This document shows, in pieces, positions 9,716-20,879 of a stretch of 64,000 nt of DNA (the first letter of the stretch is position 1; every line of letters starts with the position of its first letter). The DNA is taken from positions 1,331,813 to 1,395,812 of the forward strand of contig CAJNDT010005445.1 in assembly GCA_905221615.1 (NCBI GenBank), given 5' to 3'. The translations under genes and the position numbers were made by a program. Origin of the DNA: Symbiodinium sp. CCMP2592. Its lineage: Eukaryota > Sar > Dinophyceae > Suessiales > Symbiodiniaceae. Under the pieces are notes generated by a model that saw only the letters and a list, made by a program, of their open reading frames with translations, was not told the origin of the DNA and searched no databases.

Positions 9716-10257
9716 GGACTCCGGAGGTCCTCGCGTAGTTGTACCTTGGCATTGGAAGGGAATCAACGTAAAAATAAAGCAAATATGGCCTTGTCTAGTT
9801 GCTGTCAAGATGCGACCAAAGCCGTACCTTGGCTGCGGACATGTACATGAAGTCTGATTGCAGCCAAATTGCATTCCAAGGTGGTATACCTTGGCTGTGA
9901 CGTGATGAATCAATGCATGTGCGGGAAAGTATGATGGTATGATGAAGCGTGAAGGTCTTTGAAGGCACCCCTTACCAGTGATATAGGAGGCTCATCTTGC
10001 ATCTGCAGGGGCTCTCATCGCGGATGTATCTTCCTTAGGTCTTGGCTGGCAGCTTGGTTTGGAGCGGGCCTGACGTACGACATGAAAGGGAAACTGCGAG
10101 CTTGCATGCGTGCAATTGCAGCTTAGTGGCCGTTTCTCATTGCCGTCCCTCTGGTAGTGCCTTGGCAGCGGCACAAAAAGGGCGGGATGCCAAGCTGTAC
10201 CTTGGCTTCGGCAGGGAAAGCGCAAGCATGGCACAAGCCTGACGCAAGCACCCCCAG

Positions 10258-10370
10258 ATATTGACACTATTTTCCTTGCCTCGGATAAGAATGTACCAGA
10301 AAGAATCACCAAGACCCGGGAGTACGATTTGTTACGGATAAGAGAGTGCCAGAAAGAGCCCCGGAGAGCA
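10258..10370 (-). repeat. Two 53 bp repeats in inverted orientation (left border)
   Basis: Reverse-complemented, the segment reads CCGTAACAAATCGTACT, then CCGGGTCTTGGTGATTCTTT. This is the same unit as the array at 18,858-19,205. A second inverted pair occurs at about 12,800-12,913. Confidence 0.75.
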
Positions 10371-10975
10371 AATTCCCCACTAGACGAAGCAATTCAGCAA
10401 GAGATGTCCACTCCTGAAGCCCCAATAAGCGAAACAATTCTGCCAAAGAATTTGGTTCCTAACGCCCCAATAAGCGAAACAATTCTGCAAGAGGTTTTCC
10501 GTCTAACGCCCCAATACTCGAAACAATTCTGCAAGAGGTTTTCCGTCTAACGCCCCAATAAGCGAAACAATTCTGCAAGAGGAGTTCATTCCTGAAGCCC
10601 CAATAAGCGAAGCAATTCTGCCAGAGATTTTCCTGCCTAACGCCCCAATAAGCGAAACAATTCTGCAAGAGATTTTCCTTCCTAACGCCCCAATAAGCGA
10701 AACAATTCTACAAGAGATATCCGCTCATGAAGCCTCAATAAGCGAAACAATTCTGCCAGAACCCCAATAAGCGAGACAATTCTGCAAGAGATTTTCCGTC
10801 TAACGCCCCAATAAGCGAAACAATTCTACAAGAGGATTTCATTCCTGAAGCCCCAATAAGCGAAGCAATTCTGCCAGAGATTTTCCGTCTAACGCCCCAA
10901 TAAGCGAAACAATTCTGCAAGAGGTTTTCCTTCCTAACGCCCCAATAAGCGAAACAATTCTGCCCGCCTTGGTTG
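10371..10975. repeat. 44-45 bp minisatellite, block 1
   Basis: The core CCCCAATAAGCGAAACAATT followed by CTGCAAGAG is repeated about 14 times, with alternating linkers (TTTTCCGTCTAACG, TTCATTCCTGAAG, ATATCCGCTCATGAAG). The linkers define higher-order variants. Confidence 0.9.
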
Positions 10976-11673
10976 TACCTTAGCAGCGGCGCAAAAGGAA
11001 GCTACCTTGGTCGGTACATGTAAGCGCCATGCAAGCACGAGAGAAGCGCGAGCTTGACCGAGCGCACATGTTTAGTTGCAGCCGAGTTGCTTCCACTGTC
11101 GTACCTTGGCTGGGACATGAAGAATGAACGCATGCACGAGGGAGCATGCTTGGAAGTTGGAAGTATGAGCATGACGAACGATCACAAGTACGATGGAGCA
11201 TGAACTGGGAGTGTGAAGATCCCTGAAGGCACCCCCCGGGCAGAGTCATGATCCGCTTCCGGGATAGCCTTGTTTTAGAATACCTTTCGCGTTTCCGTAG
11301 CTGTTTCTGTTCGGAATGAACCAGCTTCACCCGCACTGGATACCCGATTTTGGAGTGAATCGGGACACCGGTAGTAACACGCACCCGCAAGCGAGTACAT
11401 GCGTTCCCTTTTGCAGGTTAAACGGAAAATCCTGGCATCTGGCTTTAAAGCGCCTGGCTCAGGAAGGTATCCTCGGCCTTTTTAGGTATGTGGAGGCCGG
11501 TTCTCCAGTGATTGGCTGTGCTCCAGCAGTCGCTGTAGAGAGCCGCCCAACACTAGATTCCACAGGGATAGCTTAGAGGGTCCGCTCGGCTGCAAGCGGA
11601 GCGCCTAGAAACGCACTGTGTGTACGGCTTCGGTCCTGCGATTTTGGGGTTCGGTCTTCCCTTGCGAAGCCTA
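10976..11673. repeat. Conserved 0.7 kb spacer of satellite unit, copy 1
   Basis: Single-copy-looking sequence between the minisatellite and the 160 bp repeats. It also occurs at 13,509-14,213 and 16,246-16,949. It has small frames on both strands (for example 136 codons at 10,980-11,390, minus), but the equivalent frame is altered in the second copy. I compared it with U1, U2, U5, U6 and 5S landmarks from memory and found no match. Confidence 0.7.
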
Positions 11674-12215
11674 AATTGACACATGCTGTCAATATTCTGC
11701 GCCTTTTGGTCGTGTCTTTATGTGAGCTGCCGACTAAAGCCCCGAAATATTGACACTGCCTGTCAATCTTCCGTGCCTTCCAGCCGAAGAGCCCGCCCGG
11801 TGCGTCACACTCCCCGTGTGGCCGTGGTCCATACATTGACGCATGCTGTCAATATTCTGCGCCTTCTGGTCGTGTCCTTATGTGAGCTGCCGACTAAAGC
11901 CCCAAAATATTGACACTGCCTGTCAATCTTCCGTGCCTTCCAGCCGAAGCGCCTTCCAGCCGACGCATGTGAAGCCGGTCGACTAAAGTGACACTACGTC
12001 AATCTTCCGTGCCTTGTGCGTCACACTCCCCGTGTGGCGTGGTCCACATTGACGCATGCTGTCAATATTCTGCGCCTTCTGGTCGTGTCTTTATGTGAGC
12101 TGCCGACTAAAGCCCCAAAATATTGACACTGCCTGTCAATCTTCCGTGCCTTCCAGCCGAAGAGCCCGCCCGGTGCGTCACACTCTCCCGTGTGGCCGTG
12201 GTCCGGACATTGACA
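11674..12215. repeat. 160 bp tandem repeats with ATTGACA/TGTCAAT dyads, block 1
   Basis: Repeat starts are at about 11,683, 11,843 and 12,056. Each carries TTGACNCATGCTGTCAAT, then GCGCCTTYTGGTCGTGTC and CAGCCGAAGAGCCCGCCCGG. This block has an extra segment of about 53 bp that is not present in block 3. Confidence 0.88.
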
Positions 12216-12763
12216 GTGTCAATCTGGCGCCGGTCCGGTGTCAATCCGCGGGGCGGCCAGTGACACTGTCAATCCCGAGAGCGGCAGTGTCAATCTGAAG
12301 GCGGCCCGTGTCAATCTGGCGCCGGTCCGGTGTCAATCCGCGGGGCGGCAGTGTCAATCTGGAGGGGGGGGGGGCGGCAGGCAGTGTCAATCTGGCGCCG
12401 GTCCGGTGTCAATCCGCGGGGCGGCAGTGTCAATCTGGAGGGGGGGGGGCGCCAGATTGACCAATCTGGCGCCGGTCCGGTGTCAATCCGCGGGGCGGCA
12501 GTGTCAATCTGGAGGGGGCGGGGGGGGATTGACACTGCCGCCCTCGGGATTGACAGTGTCAATGTGGCACCGGTCCGGTGTCAATCCGCGGGGCGGCAGT
12601 GTCAATCTGGAGGGGGGGGCGCCAGATTGACACGGGCCGCCTTCAGATTGACACTGCCTGCCGCCGGGGCGGATTGACACTGTCAATCGGGGAAGGGGGG
12701 GGGGATTGACACTGCCGCCCCGCGGATTGACACCCCCCCCCGCTCCAGATTGACACTGCCGAT
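12208..12763. repeat. GGCGCC-rich palindromic array, block 1
   Basis: Runs of CAATCTGGCGCCGGTCCGGT and GTCAATCCGCGGGGCGGCAG appear in both orientations and are separated by G homopolymers. Many TGTCAAT/ATTGACA pairs are present. Confidence 0.85.
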
Positions 12764-12913
12764 GCGCAGCATGGCACAAGCCTGACGCAAGCACCCCAGA
12801 TATTGTCACTATTTTCCTTGCCTCGGATAAGAATGTACCAGAAAGAATCACCAAGACCCGGGAGTACGATTTGTTACGGATAAGAGAGTGCCAGAAAGAG
12901 CCCCGTAGAGCAA

Positions 12914-13508
12914 ATTCCCCACTAGACGAAGCAATTCAGCAAGAGATGTCCACTCCTGAAGCCCCAATAAGCGAAACAATTCTGCCAAAGAATTTGGTTC
13001 CTAACGCCCCAATAAGCGAAACAATTCTGCAAGAGGTTTTCCGTCTAACGCCCCAATACTCGAAACAATTCTGCAAGAGGTTTTCCGTCTAACGCCCCAA
13101 TAAGCGAAACAATTCTACAAGAGGAGTTCATTCCTGAAGCCCCAATAAGCGAAGCAATTCTGCCAGAGATTTTCCTGCCTAACGCCCCAATAAGCGAAAC
13201 AATTCTGCAAGAGATTTTCCTTCCTAACGCCCCAATAAGCGAAACAATTCTACAAGAGATATCCGCTCCTGAAGCCTCAATAAGCGAAACAATTCTGCCA
13301 GAACCCCAATAAGCGAGACAATTCTGCAAGAGATTTTCCGTCTAACGCCCCAATAAGCGAAACAATTCTACAAGAGGATTTCATTCCTGAAGCCCCAATA
13401 AGCGAAGCAATTCTGCCAGAGATTTTCCGTCTAACGCACCAATAAGCGAAACAATTATGCAAGAGGTTTTCCTTCCTAACGCCCCAATAAGCGAAAAAAA
13501 ATTCTGCC
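12914..13508. repeat. 44-45 bp minisatellite, block 2
   Basis: This has the same core and the same order of linker variants as block 1, with a few substitutions and a poly-A expansion near 13,495. Confidence 0.9.
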
Positions 13509-14213
13509 CGCCTTGGTGGCTACCTTAGCAGCGGAGCAAAAGGACGCTACCTTGGTTCGGTACATGTAAGCGACATGCAAGCACGAGAGAAGCGCGGAGC
13601 CTTGACCGAGCGCACATGTGTAGTTGCAGCCGAGATGCTTCCACTGTCGTACCTTGGTTGGGACATGAAGAGTGAACGCATGCACGAAGAAGCATGCTTG
13701 GAAGTATGAACATGACGAACGATCACAAGTACGATGGAGCATGGACTGGGAGTGTGAAGATCCCTGAAGGCACCCCCCGGGCAGAGTCATGATCCGCTTC
13801 CGGGATGGCCTTGTTTTAGAATACCTTTCGCGTTTCCGTAGCTGTTTCTGTTCGGAATGAACCAGCTTCACCCGCACTGGATACCCGATTTTGGAGTGAA
13901 TCGGGACACCGGTAGTAACACGCACCCGCAAGCGAGTACATGCGTTCCCTTTTGCAGGTTAAACGGAAAATCCTGGCATCTGGCTTTAAAGCGCCTGGCT
14001 CAGGAAGGTATCCTCGGCCTTTTTAGGTATGTGGAGGCCGGTTCTCCAGTGATTGGGTGTGCTCCAGCAGTCGCTGTAGAGAGCCGCCCAACACTAGATT
14101 CCACAGGGATAGCTTAGAGGGTCCGCTCGGCTGCAAGCGGAGCGCCTAGAAACGCACTGTGTGTACGGCTTCGGTCCTGCGATTTTGGGGTTCGGTCTTC
14201 CCTTGCGAAGCCT
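13509..14213. repeat. Conserved 0.7 kb spacer of satellite unit, copy 2
   Basis: The most diverged of the three spacers. A short deletion and several substitutions lie in its left half, while the right half (from about 13,850) is almost unchanged. Confidence 0.7.
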
Positions 14214-14705
14214 AGATTGACACATGCTGTCAATCTTCTGCGCCTTTTGGTCGTGCCTTTATGTGAGCTGCCGACTAAAGCCCCGAAATATTGACACTGT
14301 CTGTCAATCTTCTGTGCCTTCCAGCCGAGGAGCCCGCCCGGTGCGTCACACTCCCCGTGTGGCTGTGGTCCATACATTGACGCATGCTGTCAATATTTTG
14401 CGCCTTCTGGTCGTGTCCTTATGTGAGCTGCCGACTAAAGCCCCGAAATATTGACACTGCCTGTCAATCTTCTGTGCCTTCCAGCCGAAGAGCCCGCCCG
14501 GTGCGTCACACTCCCCGTGTGGCCGTGGTCCAGACATTGACACATGCTGTCAATGTTCTGCGCCTTTTGGCAGTGTCTTTATGTGAGTGGCCGACTAGAG
14601 CCCCAAAATATTGACACTGCCTGTCAATCTTCTGTGCCTTCCATCCGAAGAGCCCGCCCGGTGCGTTACACTCCCCGTGTGGCTGTGGTCCAGACATTGA
14701 CAGTG
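14214..14705. repeat. 160 bp tandem repeats, block 2
   Basis: Three copies at exact 160 bp spacing (about 14,224, 14,384 and 14,544). Confidence 0.88.
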
Positions 14706-15235
14706 TCAATCTGGCGCCGGTCCGGTGTCAATCCGCGGGGCGGCAGTGACACTGTCAATCCCGAGCAGCGGAAGTGTAAATTGAAGGAGGCCAGTGTCTG
14801 GGCGCCGGTTCCGGTTGTCAATACGCGGGGCCGGCAAGTGTCAATCTGGTGGGGGGGGGGGCGCCAGATTGACCAATCTGGCGCCGGTCCGGTGTCAATC
14901 CGCGGGGCGGCAGTGTCAATCTGGAGGGGGCGGGGGGGGATTGACACTGCCGCCCTCGGGATTGACAGTGTCAATGTGGCACCGGTCCGGTGTCAATCCG
15001 CGGGGCGGCAGTGTCAATCTGGAGGGGGGGGCGCCAGATTGACACGGGACTGCCGCCGGGGCGGATTGACACTGTCAATCGGGGGGGGGGGGGGGGGGGG
15101 GAATTGACACTGCCGCCCCGCGGATTGACACCCCCCCCGCTCCAGATTGACACTGCCGCCCCGCGGATTGACACTGGACCGCCTTCAGATTGACACTGCC
15201 TGCCGCCCCCCCCCGATTGACAGTGTCAATCTGCC
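14693..15235. repeat. GGCGCC-rich palindromic array, block 2
   Basis: Same motifs as block 1, with a run of 21 G at 15,081-15,101. Confidence 0.85.
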
Positions 15236-15239
15236 CCGC

Positions 15240-15886
15240 CCGGTTAACTTGACACTTCCGGTCAATCTTCCGTGCTGCAGCCCCTTGATATTGACACTTC
15301 CTGTCAATCTTCCGTGCTTCCTAGCCGGAAAGCCCGCCCGGTGCGTCACACTCCCCATGGGGCTGTGGTCGACTAGAGCCCCAAGAGATTGACACCTCCT
15401 GTCAATCTTCTCGGCCTTGCAGCCGGCCAGAGCCTAAAGATTGACACTTGCTGTCAATCTTCGTGCCTTCAGGACGTGTCTTTGTGTGAGTGGCCGACTA
15501 GAGCCCCAAGATTGACACTGCCTGTCAATCTTCTGCGCCTGTCTTTGTGTGAGTGGCCCACTAAAGCCCTTAGATATTGACACTTCCGGTCAATCTTCCC
15601 TGCTACAGCCCCTTGATATTGACACTTCCTGTCAATCTTCCGTGCTTCCTAGCCGGAAAGCCCGCCCGGTGCGTCACACTCCCCATGGGGCTGTGGTCGA
15701 CTAGAGCCCCAAGAGATTGACACCTCCTGTCAATCTTCTCGGCCTTGCAGCCGGCCAGAGCCTAAAGATTGACACTTGCTGTCAATCTTCGTGCCTTCAG
15801 GACGTGTCTTTGTGTGAGCGGCCGACTAGAGCCCCAAGATTGACACTGCCTGTCAATCTTCTGCGCCTGTCTTTGTGTGAGTGGCC
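15240..15886. repeat. 328 bp tandem repeat, block 1 (about two copies)
   Basis: Corresponding points are at about 15,389 and 15,717. Inside are several ATTGACAC...TGTCAATCTTC dyads and the phrase GCCCGCCCGGTGCGTCACAC shared with the 160 bp repeat, so the two families are related. Confidence 0.85.
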
Positions 15887-16245
15887 GAAGCAATTCTGCC
15901 AGAGATTTTCCTGCCTAACGCCCCAATAAGCGAAACAATTCTGCAAGAGATTTTCCTTCCTAACGCCCCAATAAGCGAAACAATTCTACAAGAGATATCC
16001 GCTCCTGAAGCCTCAATAAGCGAAACAATTCTGCCAGAACCCCAATAAGCGAGACAATTCTGCAAGAGATTTTCCGTCTAACGCCCCAATAAGCGAAACA
16101 ATTCTACAAGAGGATTTCATTCCTGAAGCCCCAATAAGCGAAGCAATTCTGCCAGAGATTTTCCGTCTAACGCCCCAATAAGCGAAACAATTCTGCAAGA
16201 GGTTTTCCTTCCTAACGCCCCAATAAGCGAAACAATTCTGCCCGC
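15887..16245. repeat. 44-45 bp minisatellite, block 3 (truncated)
   Basis: This contains only the second half of the variant series seen in block 1. It begins abruptly after a 328 bp repeat, which marks a recombination junction. Confidence 0.88.
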
Positions 16246-16949
16246 CTTGGTTGTACCTTAGCAGCGGCGCAAAAGGAAGCTACCTTGGTCGGTACATGTA
16301 AGCGCCATGCAAGCACGAGAGAAGCGCGAGCTTGACCGAGCGCACATGTTTAGTTGCAGCCGAGTTGCTTCCACTGTCGTACCTTGGCTGGGACATGAAG
16401 AATGAACGCATGCACGAGGGAGCATGCTTGGAAGTTGGAAGTATGAGCATGACGAACGATCACAAGTACGATGGAGCATGAACTGGGAGTGTGAAGATCC
16501 CTGAAGGCACCCCCCGGGCAGAGTCATGATCCGCTTCCGGGATAGCCTTGTTTTAGAATACCTTTCGCGTTTCCGTAGCTGTTTCTGTTCGGAATGAACC
16601 AGCTTCACCCGCACTGGATACCCGATTTTGGAGTGAATCGGGACACCGGTAGTAACACGCACCCGCAAGCGAGTACATGCGTTCCCTTTTGCAGGTTAAA
16701 CGGAAAATCCTGGCATCTGGCTTTAAAGCGCCTGGCTCAGGAAGGTATCCTCGGCCTTTTTAGGTATGTGGAGGCCGGTTCTCCAGTGATTGGCTGTGCT
16801 CCAGCAGTCGCTGTAGAGAGCCGCCCAACACTAGATTCCACAGGGATAGCTTAGAGGGTCCGCTCGGCTGCAAGCGGAGCGCCTAGAAACGCACTGTGTG
16901 TACGGCTTCGGTCCTGCGATTTTGGGGTTCGGTCTTCCCTTGCGAAGCC
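16246..16949. repeat. Conserved 0.7 kb spacer of satellite unit, copy 3
   Basis: Nearly identical to the spacer of copy 1 by eye, which indicates recent duplication or gene conversion. Confidence 0.7.
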
Positions 16950-17445
16950 TAAATTGACACATGCTGTCAATATTCTGCGCCTTTTGGTCGTGTCTTTATG
17001 TGAGCTGCCGACTAAAGCCCCGAAATATTGACACTGCCTGTCAATCTTCCGTGCCTTCCAGCCGAAGAGCCCGCCCGGTGCGTCACACTCCCCGTGTGGC
17101 CGTGGTCCATACATTGACGCATGCTGTCAATATTCTGCGCCTTCTGGTCGTGTCCTTATGTGAGCTGCCGACTAAAGCCCCAAAATATTGACACTGCCTG
17201 TCAATCTTCCGTGCCTTCCAGCCGAAGAACCCGCCCGGTGCGTCACACTCCCCGTGTGGCCGTGGTCCGGACATTGACGCATGCTGTCAATATTCTGCGC
17301 CTTCTGGTCGTGTCTTTATGTGAGCTGCCGACTAAAGCCCCAAAATATTGACACTGCCTGTCAATCTTCTGTGCCTTCCAGCCGAAGAGCCCGCCCGGTG
17401 CGTCACACTCTCCCGTGTGGCCGTGGTCCGGACATTGACAGTGTC
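16950..17445. repeat. 160 bp tandem repeats, block 3
   Basis: Three copies at exact 160 bp spacing (about 16,961, 17,121 and 17,281). Confidence 0.88.
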
Positions 17446-18070
17446 AATCTGGCGCCGGTCCGGTGTCAATCCGCGGGGCGGCCAGTGACACTGTCAATCC
17501 CGAGAGCGGCAGTGTCAATCTGAAGGCGGCCCGTGTCAATCTGGCGCCGGTCCGGTGTCAATCCGCGGGGCGGCAGTGTCAATCTGGAGGGGGGGGGGGC
17601 GGCAGGCAGTGTCAATCTGGCGCCGGTCCGGTGTCAATCCGCGGGGCGGCAGTGTCAATCTGGAGGGGGGGGGCGCCAGATTGACCAATCTGGCGCCGGT
17701 CCGGTGTCAATCCGCGGGGCGGCAGTGTCAATCTGGAGGGGGCGGGGGGGGATTGACACTGCCGCCCTCGGGATTGACAGTGTCAATGTGGCACCGGTCC
17801 GGTGTCAATCCGCGGGGCGGCAGTGTCAATCTGGAGGGGGGGGCGCCAGATTGACACGGGCCGCCTTCAGATTGACACTGCCTGCCGCCGGGGCGGATTG
17901 ACACTGTCAATCGGGGAAGGGGGGGGGGATTGACACTGCCGCCCCGCGGATTGACACCCCCCCCCGCTCCAGATTGACACTGCCGCCCCGCGGATTGACA
18001 CCGGACCGCCTTCAGATTGACACTGCCTGCCGCCCCCCCCCCCCCCCGATTGACAGTGTCAATCTGCCCC
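17435..18070. repeat. GGCGCC-rich palindromic array, block 3
   Basis: Same motifs as blocks 1 and 2. It ends in a C homopolymer near 18,035 before the 328 bp repeats. Confidence 0.85.
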
Positions 18071-18074
18071 GCCC

Positions 18075-18857
18075 GGTTAACTTGACACTTCCGGTCAATC
18101 TTCCGTGCTGCAGCCCCTTGATATTGACACTTCCTGTCAATCTTCCGTGCTTCCTAGCCGGAAAGCCCGCCCGGTGCGTCACACTCCCCATGGGGCTGTG
18201 GTCGACTAGAGCCCCAAGAGATTGACACCTCCTGTCAATCTTCTCGGCCTTGCAGCCGGCCAGAGCCTACAGATTGACACTTGCTGTCAATCTTCGTGCC
18301 TTCAGGACGTGTCTTTGTGTGAGTGGCCGACTAGAGCCCCAAGATTGACACTGCCTGTCAATCTTCTGCGCCTGTCTTTGTGTGAGTGGCCCACTAAAGC
18401 CCTTAGATATTGACACTTCCGGTCAATCTTCCCTGCTACAGCCCCTTGATATTGACACTTCCTGTCAATGTTCCGTGCTTCCTAGCCGGAAAGCCCGCCC
18501 GGTGCGTCACACTCCCCATGGGGCTGTGGTCGACTAGAGCCCCAAGAGATTGACACCTCCTGTCAATCTTCTCGGCCTTGCAGCCGGCCAGCGCCTAAAG
18601 ATTGACACTTGCTGTCAATCTTCGTGCCTTCAGGACGTGTCTTTGTGTGAGCGGCCGACTAGAGCCCCAAGATTGACACTGCCTGTCAATCTTCTGCGCC
18701 TGTCTTTGTGTGAGTGGCCGACTAAAGCCCCTAGATATTGACATTTCCGGTCAATCTTCCCTGCTAAAGCCCCTAGATATTGACACTTCCTGTCAATCTT
18801 CCTTGCTTCCTAGCCGGCAAGCCCGCCCGGTGCGTCACACTCCCCGTGGGGCTGTCG
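18075..18857. repeat. 328 bp tandem repeat, block 2
   Basis: Corresponding points are at about 18,222 and 18,550, again 328 bp apart, followed by a partial third copy. Confidence 0.85.
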
Positions 18858-19205
18858 TCTTTCTGGCCCACTCTTGGCCGTAACAAATCGTACTGCCGCC
18901 GGGTCTTGGTGGCTCTTTCTGGCCCACTCTTGGCCGTAACAAATCGTACTGCCGGGTCTTCGTGGCTCTTTCTGGCCCACTCTTGGCCGTAACAAATCGT
19001 ACTGCCAGATCTTGGTGGCCGTAACAAATCGTACTGCCGGGTCTTGGTGGCTCTTTCTGGCCCACTCTTGGCCGTAACAAATCGTACTGCCGGGTCTTGG
19101 TGGCTCTTTCTGGGCCACTCTTGGCCACATCAAATCGTACTGCCGGATCTTGGTGGCTCATTCTGGCCCACTCTTGGCCGTAACAAGTCGTACTGCCGTA
19201 CAATT
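18858..19205 (+). repeat. 53 bp tandem repeat array (right border)
   Basis: About six copies, some truncated, of TGGCCCACTCTTGGCCGTAA + CAAATCGTACTGCCGGGTCT. Small open frames on the minus strand here follow the repeat period. Confidence 0.88.
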
Positions 19206-19222
19206 TCTATTTATCCTGCTCT

Positions 19223-19258
19223 TGAGGGTTTAGGGTTTAGGGTTTAGGGTTTAGGGTT
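19223..19258. repeat. Interstitial telomere-like repeat (TTTAGGG)n
   Basis: About five copies of TTTAGGG, the plant-type telomere unit also used by dinoflagellates. Confidence 0.9.
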
Positions 19259-19394
19259 CGCCAGCGCAGTTTTTTGAGACTGCGCAAGGCGCCCCGGGCA
19301 GTTTACGCGAAGCAAGCACTAGCATCACTCTCTTATAGGGCTAATCCTTGGTCCCTAATCTTTTCCGGTTCCGTTTCCGGTGTCGGTTTTAACC

Positions 19395-19552
19395 CTGCCC
19401 TGCCCCAACCCCAGCCCCAGCCCCCCAGCCCCAGGCCCAGTCCCGGCCAGCAGCCCCAGCCCCAGCCCCGAGCCCCAGCCCGCCCCAGCCCCCCCAGCCC
19501 CCCCAGCCCCAGCCCCAGCCCCAGCCCCGCCCCAACCCCAGCCCGCCCCAGT
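19395..19552. repeat. CCCCAG simple-repeat tract
   Basis: A degenerate (CCCCAG)n tract with C-rich interruptions. The G-rich strand could form quadruplexes. Confidence 0.85.
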
Positions 19553-19589
19553 CTTTCAGTATTTGGCGAATTGCCTTTTCTAGGTCCTT

Positions 19590-20640
19590 CCAAGCTGTGG
19601 TTTTTGGTTTCCTCCAGTTCCAAGCCCAACTGCGTTTTTGGCTTCTTCCAGGCCTTCCAAGCCCCCTTCAAGCTCCCAAATCGGGTTTTTTGGCCTTCCT
19701 CCACACCCCCTCCAAAAGCCCAAATTGTGCTTTTTGGCCTTTTCCAGACCCCTTCCAAGCCCCCAAAGTGGGTTTTTTGTTGCCTTTTCCAGTCCCCCTC
19801 CAAGCCCCCAAATCTGGTTTTTTGCCTTTCTCCAGACCCCCTCCAAAGGCCCAAATTGTGCTTTTTGGCATTTTCCAAACCCCCTCCAAGTCACCAAATT
19901 GTGTTGCTTTTGCTTTTTCCAAGCCCCTTCCAAACCCCAAGCCCCTTCCAAACCACAAAATTGTGGCTTTTGGCTTTTCTTCAGACCCCCTCCAAGGCCC
20001 CAAATTTGGCTTTTTTTGCCTTTTCCAGACCCGCCAAGCCCCCAAATTATGCTTCTTTTGCCTTTTCCAGACCCCTTCCAAGCCCCCAAATCAAGTTTTT
20101 TTGCTTTTCTCCGAACCACCTCCAAAAGCCCAAATTGTGCTTTTTGCCTGTTTCCAAACCCCCTCCAAGCCCCCAAATTGGTTTTTTTGCCTTTTCCAGA
20201 CCCCCTCCAAGCCCCCAAATCGAGTTTTTTGGCCTTCCTCCAGACCCCCTCCAAAAGCCCAAATTGTGCTTTTTTGGCCTTTTCCAGACCCCTTCCAAGC
20301 CCCCAAAGTGGGTTTTTTTTGCCTTTTCCAGTCCCCCTCCAAGCCCCCAAATCAAGTTTTTTGCCTTTCTCCAGACCCCCTCCAAAGGCCCAAAGTGTGC
20401 TTTTTAGCATTTTCCAGACCCCCTCCAAGCCACCAAATTGGGCTGTTGGGCCTTTTCCAAACCTTCTCCAAGCCACCAGATTGGGATTTTTGGCTTTATC
20501 CAGACCCCCTCCAAGCCCAACTTTAGCTTTTTTGCCTTTTCCAGACCTGCTCCAAGCCCCCAAATTGGGTTTTTCTTACCCCTAGCTTTTCAACGTTTTT
20601 TTCCTCTCCAAGCACCCAAATTGGGCGTTTTAGCTCTGCA
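19590..20640. repeat. 48 bp minisatellite, open in many reading frames
   Basis: The CCAAGCCCCCAAATTGGGTT-type unit alternates with CTTTTCCAGACCCCCTCCAA at a period near 48 bp. A period divisible by three and free of stops keeps frames open on both strands over hundreds of codons. I regard these as a by-product of the repeat, not as genes. Confidence 0.88.
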
Positions 20641-20828
20641 ACCCTGCCTTGCTCTGCTCTGCTTCCTTTTGCTTTGCCTCGGTGCCGTCAATTTACTTAA
20701 ACCTCCGTTCGGGCTCTTGTTGCATTTTGCTTAAACTGCTTTTTGAGAAACTTACCAATTTACTTAAACTGAACTGCTCGTAAAACAACAACCTGCGCTG
20801 GCGCATCTTCGGCCTTGGCCGTCTAAAA

Positions 20829-20879
20829 TTTAGGGTTTAGGGTTTAGGGTTTAGGGTTTAGGGTTTAGGGTTTAGGGTT
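20829..20879. repeat. Interstitial telomere-like repeat (TTTAGGG)n
   Basis: Seven copies in a row. The following 400 bases (to about 21,290) hold no recognised feature. Confidence 0.92.

Larger units (their letters stand above)
10222..12764. repeat. Compound satellite unit, copy 1 (about 2.54 kb)
   Basis: The unit starts at AGCATGGCACAAGCCTGACG, a block that recurs at about 12,767. It consists of two 53 bp repeats (10,260-10,370), a 44-45 bp minisatellite (to about 10,975), a conserved spacer, 160 bp repeats and a GGCGCC-rich palindromic array. Corresponding points in copies 1 and 2 are 2542 bp apart. Small frames that recur in each copy follow the duplication and are not evidence of genes. 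Confidence 0.85.
12765..15886. repeat. Compound satellite unit, copy 2 (about 3.1 kb)
   Basis: It has the same block order as copy 1, plus a terminal 328 bp repeat block (15,240-15,886). It differs from copy 1 by scattered substitutions and small indels in the spacer, so it is older or has evolved separately. It ends at the word GAAG, where copy 3 joins in the middle of a 44 bp repeat. Confidence 0.85.
15887..18857. repeat. Compound satellite unit, copy 3 (5' truncated)
   Basis: It matches copy 1 at a constant offset of 5278 bp from 10,609 through about 11,900. The spacer is nearly identical to copy 1 and clearly closer to it than copy 2 is. At its right end it carries the 328 bp repeats found in copy 2 but not in copy 1, so it looks like a recombinant of the other two. 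It lacks the first part of the unit. Confidence 0.85.

Noticed and set aside
11290-11640. snRNA, 5S rRNA or tRNA gene in the conserved satellite spacer
   Set aside because: CTCGGCCTTTTT recalls U2, but the branch-site and Sm-like landmarks are missing. No cloverleaf or 5S box order was found.
10980-16668. Identical 136-codon minus frames at 10,980 and 16,258 as a duplicated gene
   Set aside because: The second unit alters the frame, there is no domain, and identity is explained by duplication of the whole satellite unit.
12238-17901. Frames rich in CQSAGRQCQSGGGG-type repeats
   Set aside because: They are translations of the TGTCAAT/GGCGCC arrays and appear in all copies in several frames.
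19274-20585. Several overlapping frames of 130-377 codons on both strands (Pro/Phe/Lys-rich)
   Set aside because: They follow a 48 bp minisatellite whose period is divisible by three, so openness is automatic. Composition is pure repeat with no domain.
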